A stretch of 64,000 bases of DNA from Zipacnadum sp036504235 (GTDB lineage: Bacteria > Armatimonadota > Zipacnadia > Zipacnadales > Zipacnadaceae): assembly GCA_036504235.1 (NCBI GenBank), contig DASXVN010000017.1, positions 1 through 64,000 of the forward strand, in the 5' to 3' direction. Position 1 is the first letter of the stretch. Each line of letters opens with the position of its first letter. Of the stretch, positions 48,271 to 56,940 are shown piece by piece. A model generated the notes under the pieces. That model did not search any database. It saw only the letters and a list, made by a program, of their open reading frames with translations, and had not been told where the DNA came from. Both the position numbers and the translations under genes were made by a program.

Positions 48271-49221
48271 CTATTGCAGCGTAATGTCAATATCGCTCAG
48301 GTCCTGCTGCGGCGGGGCAGCGGCTGGCGGGGGCGCCGGAGCGTAGCCGACACCGCCGTCTGTCGGCGGGGCCGGGAGACGCGGACGGCTGGCGCGGGTC
48401 ATTACCCAGGAGACCAGCAGCGAGACGAGCAGGGAGACCAGCGCGGCCAAGCCCAGCACCAGCGCCAGGGCCTTGGTTTCCAGCCCGGGAGCGGGCGCCG
48501 GAGGCGCGACCGGCGGGGGCGGCGTCGGGCTGGGCGGAGCGGGCGTCGCGCTCGGGGCCGCGCCGCCTTCCGTCCCCAGGGCGGTGGCTACGGTCACGTT
48601 CTGGGCCTTGAGGAACTCCAGGACCGAGTCGCTGGGCAGAGCGAAACCCAGGTTGGCCGCGTCCTTGATGACCGCGGTCGCCACGCCGACGACCTGGCCC
48701 TTGTCGTCCACGACGGGACCGCCGCTGTTGCCGGAGTTCAGCGCCGCGGAGATTTGCAGATACTTGACGCCCTTAATATCACGGTCAGTAGCGCTCAGGA
48801 CGCCGGTGGTGGCGCTATTGGGCAGGCCTAGCGGCGTGCCCATGGCGGCGACATTCGCGCCCACCTTGAGCGCGGCCGAGGGGGCGAAGGTGACGGGAGG
48901 CAGCCCGGCGCGGTCCAGCTTGAGCAGGGCGAGGTCGCGGGTATCGTCGCGGGCGACCACCTTCGCGGTGGCGGTCTGCTTGTTGGCCAGGGTGATTTTG
49001 ACCTCTGGGGCGTCGCCGACCACGTGCTTGCAGGTCAGGGCCTCGCCGGAGGCGGCCACCACAAAGCCGGTGCCGAGGTTGTTGCCGGCCTGGACGGTGA
49101 AAACGGAGTCGCTCACGCGGGAGATGGCCCCGCTCAAGTCACTCTGGGCGTGGGCGGCGAGGAGCAGCGAGAAACATAGGGCCCCCAGGGCTGGGGTCAG
49201 CAGGCGGCGGGACCAAGTCAT
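48271..49221 (-). CDS. Membrane-anchored HtrA/trypsin-type serine protease
   Basis: 316 aa. A signal peptide (about 1-26, LLLAAHAQ) is followed by a trypsin-like domain. The triad is His66 (TCKHVVG), Asp96 (TRDLALLKL) and Ser166 (LNSGNSGGPV). No PDZ domain is present. A Pro-rich stretch (about 220-238), a membrane helix (about 240-265, LALVLGLAALVSLLVSLLVSW) and a tail ending DLSDIDITLQ complete it. The protease should act outside the cytoplasmic membrane with its tail inside. It is the first gene after the operon promoter, 70 bp before the Ubl. Confidence 0.85.
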   Translation of the reverse strand: MTWSRRLLTPALGALCFSLLLAAHAQSDLSGAISRVSDSVFTVQAGNNLGTGFVVAASGEALTCKHVVGDAPEVKITLANKQTATAKVVARDDTRDLALLKLDRAGLPPVTFAPSAALKVGANVAAMGTPLGLPNSATTGVLSATDRDIKGVKYLQISAALNSGNSGGPVVDDKGQVVGVATAVIKDAANLGFALPSDSVLEFLKAQNVTVATALGTEGGAAPSATPAPPSPTPPPPVAPPAPAPGLETKALALVLGLAALVSLLVSLLVSWVMTRASRPRLPAPPTDGGVGYAPAPPPAAAPPQQDLSDIDITLQ

Positions 49222-49286
49222 GATCGGCCTCCCAGGACGCGGCGCGCCCTCCGGCAGACGCCGCGGAAGATGGCGAAAGCGTGGTT

Positions 49287-49315
49287 AGAATACATTGTTT
49301 AGGGATAAGCGTCAA
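49287..49315 (-). promoter_or_regulatory. Sigma-70 promoter of the ubiquitin-like operon
   Basis: Minus strand TTGACG, 17-nt spacer, TATTCT; the -10 is 65 nt upstream of the protease ATG. Confidence 0.7.
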
Positions 49316-49325
49316 TTGAAGGGGG

Positions 49326-49370
49326 AGCCTCACCCCCCGGCCCCCTCTCCTGGCAGGAGAGGGGGAGAAC
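49326..49370. repeat. Family A repeat, single end
   Basis: GAGCCTCACCCCCCGGCC is followed by CCCTCTCCTGGCAGGAGAGGG, as at 8000, 15480 and 28430. Confidence 0.65.
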
Positions 49371-49399
49371 GGCAAAGGCAAAGGGCGCCTCTTTCTCCC

Positions 49400-49532
49400 G
49401 GAGGGGCCGAATGCGAGGACGTGAGCGCAGCGAACACCGCAAGTATCCGGCCCAGGTCCACCGCTAAGCCCTGGGCCGGATACTTCCGGGCGCCCCGCTC
49501 GGAAACGGGTCGTCCTCGTATTCGGCCCCTCC
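49400..49532. repeat. Large nested inverted repeat
   Basis: Outer arms 49400-49421 and 49511-49532 (22 nt, one mismatch) start GGAGGGGCCGAATGCGAGG. Inner arms 49441-49456 and 49470-49485 (AAGTATCCGGCCCAGG and complement) pair perfectly over 16 bp with a 13-nt loop. The whole 133-bp unit would fold into one long cruciform or RNA hairpin. Confidence 0.8.
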
Positions 49533-49610
49533 CCGCGGCAACCGCCTCCGCCCCGGCGGCAGGTCCCGAGCCCCCTGCCAGCGAAATTCATCCGGCCAAG
49601 GAACCCTCGC

Positions 49611-52472
49611 ATGCATAAGCGAACTCGCAACGGACTGCTGGCCCTCCTGGGCATACTCGCGCTACTGGCCCTGATTCCTCAGCGGCTGGAGCGGCTCAAC
49701 TTCCAGCTGCAAGATGCGTGCTATACCGGGCGCGGCGCGCGGGCGCCGCGGCCGGAAATTGTTCTGGTGACGATTGACGAAGCCTCCCTGCTCAGCGTGG
49801 CGCCATGGCCCTGGAGCGCCGGCCAGATCGCCCGTCTCGTGGATTGTCTGAGCACCGGGCGTCCGCGAGTGCTGGGGCTGGACCTGGAGAGTCTCACCCA
49901 CGCCACCCTGGCCCCCCTCCCCTCCGCCGACTCCTCCGCGTTGCAGTCCGCCCTGCAACGAGCAGGCAACGTGGTCCTGCCGGCGGTGGTGGAGGCCGTG
50001 CCTCAGCCGCTCGCCGGCGCCCTGCCGACCGGCCCTGAGGTGTACCGCTTTGGCGCGGGGACGGGGCGCACAGCTATGCCGGCGCGGCTGCGGGAGGGTG
50101 TCCTGGTGACCCCGCGACGCGAACTTTTGCCAGTGGCCGCCGGTCTGGGGACGCTGAACGTGACTCCCGAGACCGACCATATCCTCCGGCGCGGCCCGCT
50201 GGTGGCCAGCGGGGACGACCACCTGTACCCCAGTTTCGCCGCGGAACTGGCGCGGGTCTACCAGGGCGCGGCTCCGGGCGGCGCATACTACACCGTGGCC
50301 GACGGGCAGGTCCACACCCCGACGAGGGCGGCGGAGCTGGCGACGGGGGCGGAGTACCCGATCAACTACGCGGGAGGCTACGGGACGTACCCCAGCCTCT
50401 CGGCCCGGCGCGCGCTGGCGGCTTCCCCGGCGGAACTGGCGCAGTGGCTGGAGGGCAAGCTCGTGATCGTGGGCCTGGTGACCAGCACGACGGCCGGAAC
50501 CCTGGCCACGCCCACCGGTTGGCTGCCGGGGCCGGAGTTGCAGGCCAATATGGCCGCCTCCCTGTTGCCCGGAGGGGGGCTGACGGTGGTGGCGGGGGGC
50601 TGGGGCTGGCTGGTGGCGCTGTTGGGCGGGCTGGCGATGGTCCTGGGCCTCGCCCGCCGGCGGGCCCGGTCCTCCCTACTGATCACCGCCGGCGCGATCC
50701 TGGCGAGCTGGGTCGCGGCCCAACTTCTGTTTGACGCGGGCGTGCTGCTGCCGCTGGCCGCGCCGCTGGCAACCTGGGCGCTGACCGGGGCGGCGATCGT
50801 GCTGCTAAGCGCCCATGCCGCCGAGCGGGCGCAGGCGGAGGCCCATGGCCGCGGCGAGGCGCAGATCCGGACACTGCATAACTTGGGCGAGATGCTGGCC
50901 TCCGGACTGGACCGCCGCCGCCTGTTGAACGAGATTCTGCTCTGGGTGCAGCGCGAACTGGGGGTGGAGGCGGCGTCCCTGCTGCTGATGGACGCCGACC
51001 ACCAGCGGCTGCATTTTGAGGCGGCGCTGGGCGGGGCGCCGGAGGCCATCAAGGATTTCACCGTGGAGCTAGGCCAGGGGATCGCGGGCACGGTGGCCCT
51101 AACCGGCAAGCCGTTGATCGCCAACGACGCCCGGCGCGACCCGCGGCAGGCCCGGGAGATCGCCCAGGCGGTGGGCTTCCCCACCCGCGACATCCTGTGC
51201 GTGCCGATGGTCCGCCAGGGGCGGGTGGTGGGGGTCATCGAGGCGCTCAACCGCCAGGGCGGACGGCCTTTTGCCCCGGTGGACGCCGATTTGCTGTCCG
51301 TTATCGCCCAGGAGGCGGCGCTGTTCCTGGAGAACGCGCGTCTCTATGGCGAGCTGCAGGAGCGGGTGGATTTTGCCAACGCCGAACTGCGCGCGACCAA
51401 CGAGTCGCTGGCCGCCGAGAAGGCGCGCACGGACACGCTGGTGCACGAAATGGCCTCCGGCGTGGTGGCTACCGACGCGGAAGAGCGGATCATCCTGGTC
51501 AACGAACTGGCCGAAGAGATGCTCGGGGTGCGCCAGGAACAGGTGCGGGGCCTCAGCGTTTTCGAGGCGCCGCTGCCGGAGCCGATCGCGGCCATGTTCC
51601 GCGAGCCACTCCCCTCGCGGGAGGGGCCGCTGGCCCGAGAGGTGGAGTTGCCGCCGGGCTCCGGCCGCCAGGCCCGGGCGCATCTGGCGCCCTTTGACCG
51701 CGAGGGCGAAACTATCGGCAAGGTGCTGGTGCTTACCGACGTTACTCAGTTCGTGGAGCTCGACAAGCTGAAGAACGACCTGATTTCCTTCGTCTCCCAC
51801 GAGCTGAAGAACCCCCTGGCCGCGGTAATGGCCTTTACGCACCTCCTGCAGACGCAGCCGGCCGCCGGCCAGGAGCCCCTGTCGCGCTACGTCTGGAACA
51901 TCGAACATCAGGCGCAGGCCATGCAGTCGCTGGTGCAGGATTACCTGAGTGTGGCGCGGCTGGAGGCGGGGCGGCCCCTGGACGTGGAGTGGGAGCCGCT
52001 GGACGACGTCGGGGAGCAGATCACGGAACTGGTGGCCGTGGAGGCGCTGGCGCGCAACCGCGAGATCACCGTAGACCTGCCTGCCGACCTGCCCGTGATC
52101 TGGGCGGACCGGCAGAAACTGCGCCAGATTCTGCTCAATCTGGTCAGCAACGCGGCCAAGTACACGCCGACAGAGGCCACCATCACCGTCAGCGCCCAGC
52201 CGCAGGGGAATTTCGTGGCTTTCTCGGTCGCCGACACCGGGGAGGGGCTCAGCGAGGACGCGCAGGAGCATGTTTTCGAGAAGTTTCGGCGCCTCCGGGG
52301 CCCGGACGCGGCGCGGGTGCCGGGCACCGGGATCGGGCTGTACCTGGCGAGGAAGCTGGCCGAGGCGCACGGAGGACAGCTCGGGGTGGAAAGCGAACCG
52401 GGCCACGGGGCCACGTTTACCTTTACCCTGCCGACGTACCCGCCCGCCGAGGAGGACTCTCCCCCGGCATGA
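49611..52472 (+). CDS. CHASE2-GAF-PAS sensor histidine kinase
   Basis: 953 aa. A first membrane helix (about 8-25), an extracytoplasmic CHASE2 domain (about 35-310, VLVTIDEASLLSVAPWPW ... EGKLVIVGLVTSTTAG) and three further helices (about 325-405) form the sensor. A GAF domain (about 435-585) and a PAS domain (about 605-715) follow. The HisKA domain has FVSHELKNPLAAV with phospho-acceptor His730. The HATPase domain (about 830-945) has LLNLVSNAAKYTP, DTGEGLSED and GTGIGLYLARKLAEAHGG. No response regulator is adjacent. AAGGAA precedes the ATG by 7 nt. It diverges from the ubiquitin-like operon. Confidence 0.92.
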   Translation: MHKRTRNGLLALLGILALLALIPQRLERLNFQLQDACYTGRGARAPRPEIVLVTIDEASLLSVAPWPWSAGQIARLVDCLSTGRPRVLGLDLESLTHATLAPLPSADSSALQSALQRAGNVVLPAVVEAVPQPLAGALPTGPEVYRFGAGTGRTAMPARLREGVLVTPRRELLPVAAGLGTLNVTPETDHILRRGPLVASGDDHLYPSFAAELARVYQGAAPGGAYYTVADGQVHTPTRAAELATGAEYPINYAGGYGTYPSLSARRALAASPAELAQWLEGKLVIVGLVTSTTAGTLATPTGWLPGPELQANMAASLLPGGGLTVVAGGWGWLVALLGGLAMVLGLARRRARSSLLITAGAILASWVAAQLLFDAGVLLPLAAPLATWALTGAAIVLLSAHAAERAQAEAHGRGEAQIRTLHNLGEMLASGLDRRRLLNEILLWVQRELGVEAASLLLMDADHQRLHFEAALGGAPEAIKDFTVELGQGIAGTVALTGKPLIANDARRDPRQAREIAQAVGFPTRDILCVPMVRQGRVVGVIEALNRQGGRPFAPVDADLLSVIAQEAALFLENARLYGELQERVDFANAELRATNESLAAEKARTDTLVHEMASGVVATDAEERIILVNELAEEMLGVRQEQVRGLSVFEAPLPEPIAAMFREPLPSREGPLAREVELPPGSGRQARAHLAPFDREGETIGKVLVLTDVTQFVELDKLKNDLISFVSHELKNPLAAVMAFTHLLQTQPAAGQEPLSRYVWNIEHQAQAMQSLVQDYLSVARLEAGRPLDVEWEPLDDVGEQITELVAVEALARNREITVDLPADLPVIWADRQKLRQILLNLVSNAAKYTPTEATITVSAQPQGNFVAFSVADTGEGLSEDAQEHVFEKFRRLRGPDAARVPGTGIGLYLARKLAEAHGGQLGVESEPGHGATFTFTLPTYPPAEEDSPPA

Positions 52473-52705
52473 ATCCCCGCCTGCTGCATACTCAACTGCG
52501 CGTCGGCGACCGAGTGAAGCTGAAGAAGCCGCACGCCTGCGGGGCCGGGGAGTGGGAGGTGCTGCGCTTGGGCACGGAGGTCAAGCTCCGCTGCACCGGC
52601 TGCGCACACCTGGTGTCGCTGCCCCGCAGTACCCTGGCCACGGCGCTGCGCGAGATCATGCCGCCCGCGAACGGCGCCGAGCCGACCAAGTCCAGCGGAG
52701 GTTAG
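52469..52705 (+). CDS. DUF951 family small protein
   Basis: 78 aa starting at the ATG that overlaps the kinase stop (ATGA). VGDRVKLKKPHACGAGEWEV and RLGTEVKLRCTGCAHLVSLP are the DUF951 consensus, with three cysteines that could bind a metal. The usual partner proteins and function are unknown. A short Pro/Ser-rich tail follows. The downstream gene starts 4 bp after its stop, so it is within a kinase-DUF951-hydrolase unit. Confidence 0.85.
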   Translation: MNPRLLHTQLRVGDRVKLKKPHACGAGEWEVLRLGTEVKLRCTGCAHLVSLPRSTLATALREIMPPANGAEPTKSSGG

Positions 52706-52709
52706 AGAT

Positions 52710-55700
52710 ATGCTACGTACGCAACTGGCCTGCGGGATGGTTCTCTTGCTGGGCATGGCGGCCGTCGCCGGAGCGAAACCGATGATTGACCTCAATCTGG
52801 AGCAGTTTAGCGGGGCGGAACTCAAAGACCAAACCGGGCGCTGGACGGCGAAGCCGCTCGGGGCGGCCACCGCCGTCGCCGGACGCCGGCCGGGGACTTC
52901 GGCGCTGCAGGGGGCCGTGCAACTGGACCTGCCGACTGACTACGTCTTCAGCCACGGCTTCACTCTGGAGGTCTGGTTCCAGATTGACGCCAAGAACGCC
53001 GGCCGGCTGGTGGACCGCTCCACCCCGGGGTCGGCGGACAGCTTCTGCCTGGACACGCATCCCGGCGACGCCCTGCGACTGATCACGCCGGGGGGAACGA
53101 TCAGCGCCCTGGGCGTGCTGAACACCGGGACCTGGTACCACGCGACCGGCGTGTACGACCAGGAGCAGGGCTACCTGGGGCTATTCCTGAACGGGAAGCA
53201 AGTGGCGCAGGCTACCGGCGTGCCTGCTACGACGATCGGCGGGACCCAGCCGCTGACCGTGGGCGGCGACCCCCTCGGAGGCAGCCGCTTGGCGGGCAAG
53301 ATCGCCTCGGTGCAGGTGTACGACTATGCGCTGAGCGATGCGGAGATTCTCGCCCGCTACGAGGGCAAGCCCGCGCCGCCCCCCGCGGCGGCCGCTGCCG
53401 CGGCGCCCCTGTGCTACCGCAACGGCCCCCAGGTGGACATGCCCGCGCTCCTAGCCCGCAACGATGTGGTTTACCTGAGCCCCGCGATCTACGAGAGCGA
53501 GGCGATGCCCTTCGGCAACGGCGTGCTCAGCGGGATGCTCTGGAACGCCGACGGGCTCAACCTGCAACTGAGCAACGCCAACAACGTCTGGACCGAGCGG
53601 TCCTCGGGCCGGGTGAGCCTGACGGCCGAGCCGGGGCTGACCATGTCCATGCCGAGGGCGGCATCCCCGACACCCGTCGTTCGGCTCGATTTCCGGCAAC
53701 GCCTTGCCCTCTACGAGGGACGCATCTACACCTCCTGCGACAGCGCGGCCGGCGACTGGCAAGCCGTGACCACGGCCCTGGGGTCGGACGTCGTCGCGCT
53801 GCACCTGTCCGGCAAGCTGCTCGTGCCGACCCTGACGCTGCAACTAGAGAACATCCACGGCGGCGCGGCGGTGGTCACGCCGACCGGGGCGGGCTTCACG
53901 GAAGACCTGCCCGCCGAGGGGAATTTCGCCCGCAAAATGGCGCTGCTGGCCGGAGCCGACTGCCCGGTGCAGACCGCGCCGCTGGTCACCAAGGGGATTC
54001 AGCAGACGCTGGACCTGACCCTGACCCCGAAGCGGGGGGCCGACGGCTCCTTCAGTCTCACCGTCTACGTGGCGAACCCCGTGGTCAAGCCGGACGCGGA
54101 CCCGCTGGTGGAGGCCAACAAGCTGCTCGCCGCCGCTCTGGCGCAGGGCTGGGAGAAGAACTCGGCCGCAGCGGCCGCCTCCTGGCAGAGCTACTGGGAC
54201 CGCTCCTTCCTGCACCTGACCTCGCCCAGCGGCGTGGCCGACTACATGGAGAATCTGTGGTACCTGCACCTGTACTGGATGGCCAGCATGGGCCGGGGCG
54301 AGCTGGCCGGCAAGTTTAACGGCGGCAACTTCCTGGTCTACCACGACCTGCGCGGCTGGGGGACGAGCTACTGGTACCAGAACACCCGCGAGATGTACTG
54401 GCCGCTCCCGGCCGCCAACCACCTCGACTTGTGCGCGGGCCTGCAGCGGCTGTACCTCTCCAACCTGCCCGCGCATCGGAAGGTCGCGCAGGAGCTCTTT
54501 GGCAAAAAGGGCCTGCAGGTCGAGGAAACCATGGCGGTGGACGGGAAGGGCGACAAGCACGCCAACAGCTACACCTTCCTGTACCTGTCCACGGGGCTGG
54601 AGGTCGCGCTGCAGCTCTATCACGAGGCGAATTTCGCGCGCGACGACCAGGTGCTGCGCACGCAGGTGCTGCCCTTCATGAAGGAAGCGATGGATTTCTT
54701 CATGGACTACGCCACTCCGGACGCCGCGGGCGTGCTGCATCTCAGCCCCAGCGATTCCCGCGAGACTTACTGGCGCGTGGTAGACGGGCTGCCCAATCTG
54801 GCCGCAATTCGCGAGGCGCTGCCGGTCCTGGCCGGGGAGTGCCGGCGGCTGGGCCTGTTCCCGGAAATGCAGACGCCGTGGGCCGAGTTCGGCGCGCACC
54901 TGGCGCCGCTGCCCTCCTCCGCCGATGGCCTGGCCTACGCGCCCTGCGTCATCCCGCCGGAGCCGCCGCCGAGCGACAACGCGTACGTCAACCGCCTCTA
55001 CGGGCCGGAGCACACGACCACCGATTTCACCAAGCGTTTCAACGGCGAGAACAGCGATCTGGACTTCATCTATCCCTTCGGCCTGTCCGGGATCGGCAGC
55101 CCCGACCGGCAGAAGGCCCTCACCACCTACGAGCGGCGCGTCTTCAAGGCCAGCGCCGGGTGGGACTGGACGCCGCTGTGCGCGGCCCGGCTGGGCCTGG
55201 CCGAGGAGACCGAGCGCATCCTGATCGAGCACTGCCGCCTGACCCAGCACTGGTCGCAGGGCTTCTGGGACAGCCCGGCGGGTCCTGCCTTCGCCAATGG
55301 ACAAGTGGACTGCCCCTATTTCGACTCCCCAGGGGTCAACGCCACCACTACCACGGAAATGGTGCTACAATCGTACGGTGGAGAGATCCGCGTCTGGCCC
55401 AGCACCCCGGAAACCTGGAGCGGCGCGTTCCGCTTGCGCGCCGAAACGGGCTTCATGGTGACCTCGGAGCGCCGGGCGGGACAGACCGCCTACGTGGAGG
55501 TCGAGAGCCTCTTCGGCGACACCTGCCGGCTGGCCAACCCCTGGGCCGACGGGACCCGGGTCACCTGCGAGGGCCGAACCGTCCTGACCAGCGGCGATGG
55601 CCTGTTGACCTTCCCCACCCAAAAGGGCAAGCGCTACCTGGCCGAGCGCGACTTCATGCCGCTAGCCGGCCAGCCCTTTGCGGTGCTCAAGCCGGCGGCC

Positions 55701-56309
55701 AACCAGGGCGTGAAGTACCTGGCCCACGCGACGCGAGGCCAGAGCCAGGTTACCCCGGAGCCGGGCCAGCCCTGCCTGGGGATTACCGCGGACGGACTCA
55801 CCCCGGCGCGGGTGGCGGTGGCGCGGAACCGGGCGGCCGCCGAGGCGCAGATGCGGCCGCTGATCGGCGAGCGGCCCCCGCTCACCGTTACGCGGGCGGC
55901 CAGCCTGGACACCGCGGGGGCCGAGACGCCGGTGCCGCAGGTGCTGACTGGCCGCTACGGCGTGGACGACCTCGCACCGAAGCTCGACTGCGTCGGCTAC
56001 CTGCTGGAGCTACCCGCGGCCGCGCCGGTGACCGCGGTGGTCTGGTCCTACGACCGCACCGGCGGCCGCTACGACTTTACGAGCCACACCGCAGCCTACC
56101 GGGGACAGGTGCAGCGGGTCACGCTGGAGGCCTCCGCGGACGGGCAGACCTGGCAGCAGGTCGCCGAGGAGAAGCTGCCCGCGAATCTGCTCTTCGGCCA
56201 CGCGACCGCCCCGGCGGCCCCGGTGACCGCGAAGTTCCTGCGACTGCGTTTCTACGGGGCAGGCGACCAGCCGGCCGCGATGCCCTGCGATGGGATTGAG
56301 GTGTATTGA
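52710..56309 (+). CDS. Secreted LamG plus DUF5703/GH95-like glycoside hydrolase with C-terminal discoidin-like domain
   Basis: 1199 aa with a signal peptide (about 1-22). Residues about 25-220 are a LamG/concanavalin-like carbohydrate-binding domain (FTLEVWFQIDAKNAGRLVDR). A DUF5703/GH95-N-like beta domain follows (about 245-480, AMPFGNGVLSGMLWNADGLNLQLSNAN). An alpha/alpha toroid (about 485-890) has NTREMYWPLPAANHLDLCAG, HLSPSDSRETYW and NATTTTEMVLQSYGGEIRVWP, resembling GH95 alpha-L-fucosidases. A beta domain and a discoidin-like end (about 1080-1195) complete it. GGAGGT precedes the ATG. Confidence 0.75.
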   Translation: MLRTQLACGMVLLLGMAAVAGAKPMIDLNLEQFSGAELKDQTGRWTAKPLGAATAVAGRRPGTSALQGAVQLDLPTDYVFSHGFTLEVWFQIDAKNAGRLVDRSTPGSADSFCLDTHPGDALRLITPGGTISALGVLNTGTWYHATGVYDQEQGYLGLFLNGKQVAQATGVPATTIGGTQPLTVGGDPLGGSRLAGKIASVQVYDYALSDAEILARYEGKPAPPPAAAAAAAPLCYRNGPQVDMPALLARNDVVYLSPAIYESEAMPFGNGVLSGMLWNADGLNLQLSNANNVWTERSSGRVSLTAEPGLTMSMPRAASPTPVVRLDFRQRLALYEGRIYTSCDSAAGDWQAVTTALGSDVVALHLSGKLLVPTLTLQLENIHGGAAVVTPTGAGFTEDLPAEGNFARKMALLAGADCPVQTAPLVTKGIQQTLDLTLTPKRGADGSFSLTVYVANPVVKPDADPLVEANKLLAAALAQGWEKNSAAAAASWQSYWDRSFLHLTSPSGVADYMENLWYLHLYWMASMGRGELAGKFNGGNFLVYHDLRGWGTSYWYQNTREMYWPLPAANHLDLCAGLQRLYLSNLPAHRKVAQELFGKKGLQVEETMAVDGKGDKHANSYTFLYLSTGLEVALQLYHEANFARDDQVLRTQVLPFMKEAMDFFMDYATPDAAGVLHLSPSDSRETYWRVVDGLPNLAAIREALPVLAGECRRLGLFPEMQTPWAEFGAHLAPLPSSADGLAYAPCVIPPEPPPSDNAYVNRLYGPEHTTTDFTKRFNGENSDLDFIYPFGLSGIGSPDRQKALTTYERRVFKASAGWDWTPLCAARLGLAEETERILIEHCRLTQHWSQGFWDSPAGPAFANGQVDCPYFDSPGVNATTTTEMVLQSYGGEIRVWPSTPETWSGAFRLRAETGFMVTSERRAGQTAYVEVESLFGDTCRLANPWADGTRVTCEGRTVLTSGDGLLTFPTQKGKRYLAERDFMPLAGQPFAVLKPAANQGVKYLAHATRGQSQVTPEPGQPCLGITADGLTPARVAVARNRAAAEAQMRPLIGERPPLTVTRAASLDTAGAETPVPQVLTGRYGVDDLAPKLDCVGYLLELPAAAPVTAVVWSYDRTGGRYDFTSHTAAYRGQVQRVTLEASADGQTWQQVAEEKLPANLLFGHATAPAAPVTAKFLRLRFYGAGDQPAAMPCDGIEVY

Positions 56310-56330
56310 GGCGGCGCGGCCGTCCTCATC

Positions 56331-56921
56331 ATGGAAGATAATCTGGCAACTTCAATAGTCTGGGCGGTGCTGGCCGTGTGGTTCTGCGGGTACTGCCTGG
56401 CGGTGTACCGGCGCTACCGGCTCCTGCCTTTCCTGTGGCTGGGGTTGGCGGTGCTGGTTTCAATCGTGGTGCCGGCGGCCACGGAACTGAGCCGGCGGGG
56501 GCTGCTCTCCGGCGGCCAGAGCACGCTGCTGCTCGGTGCCGGGGTGCTCGTCTCGCTGCAGTTGTTCTTCTTGTACCTGCATTTCTACATCTTCCGCTGC
56601 TACGTGCAGACCAATCAGGTGCGGCGGGCTCAGCAGCCCGCGCGCGTCCTGACCATGCGCGCGCCGGAAGGTCTGGAGATCTCCCCGGAGCCGACGCGCG
56701 CCCCGGAGAAGCTGGGGCTGGTCTACGCGCTGGCCTTCCTGGCCGTGCTCTTCTACCTGTGGGTGATCCGGCGGGTGGAGATGGACTGGACCGTGGCCCT
56801 GGCGACCGTGCTGCTGTTTCTCAATAGCAGCTTCCTGCTGCTGGCGGTGCTGATTACCGGCGGGAAGAAGCCCGCCCGCCGCGAACGGCGCGGCCGCCGC
56901 AGCCGCAAACGACGCAAATAG
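56331..56921 (+). CDS. Membrane protein, hypothetical
   Basis: 196 aa with five hydrophobic segments (about 7-25, 29-50, 63-85, 132-150 and 156-178). A cytoplasmic loop (about 90-128, RAPEGLEISPEPTRAPEKLG) and an extremely basic end (PARRERRGRRSRKRRK) complete it. No recognised family. It lies 21 bp after the glycosidase gene and 19 bp before a PfkB kinase. Confidence 0.6.
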   Translation: MEDNLATSIVWAVLAVWFCGYCLAVYRRYRLLPFLWLGLAVLVSIVVPAATELSRRGLLSGGQSTLLLGAGVLVSLQLFFLYLHFYIFRCYVQTNQVRRAQQPARVLTMRAPEGLEISPEPTRAPEKLGLVYALAFLAVLFYLWVIRRVEMDWTVALATVLLFLNSSFLLLAVLITGGKKPARRERRGRRSRKRRK

Positions 56922-56940
56922 ACGCAAATCGGAGGCTCAT

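Noticed and set aside
40660..49315. Anti-phage CBASS/Bil-type operon
   Set aside because: There is no cyclase, effector or four-gene BilABCD layout; the RING, protease, triple JAMM and membrane parts differ. A defence role is still possible but not shown.
40660..49315. Pup-proteasome locus
   Set aside because: The modifier is a beta-grasp Ubl with E1/E2, not Pup with PafA/Dop, and no proteasome genes are seen.
53844..56299. Long frames antisense (53844-55304) and out of frame (54431-56299) to the LamG/glycosidase gene
   Set aside because: Composition is typical of shadow frames, while the 1199-aa frame has a signal peptide and domain motifs.
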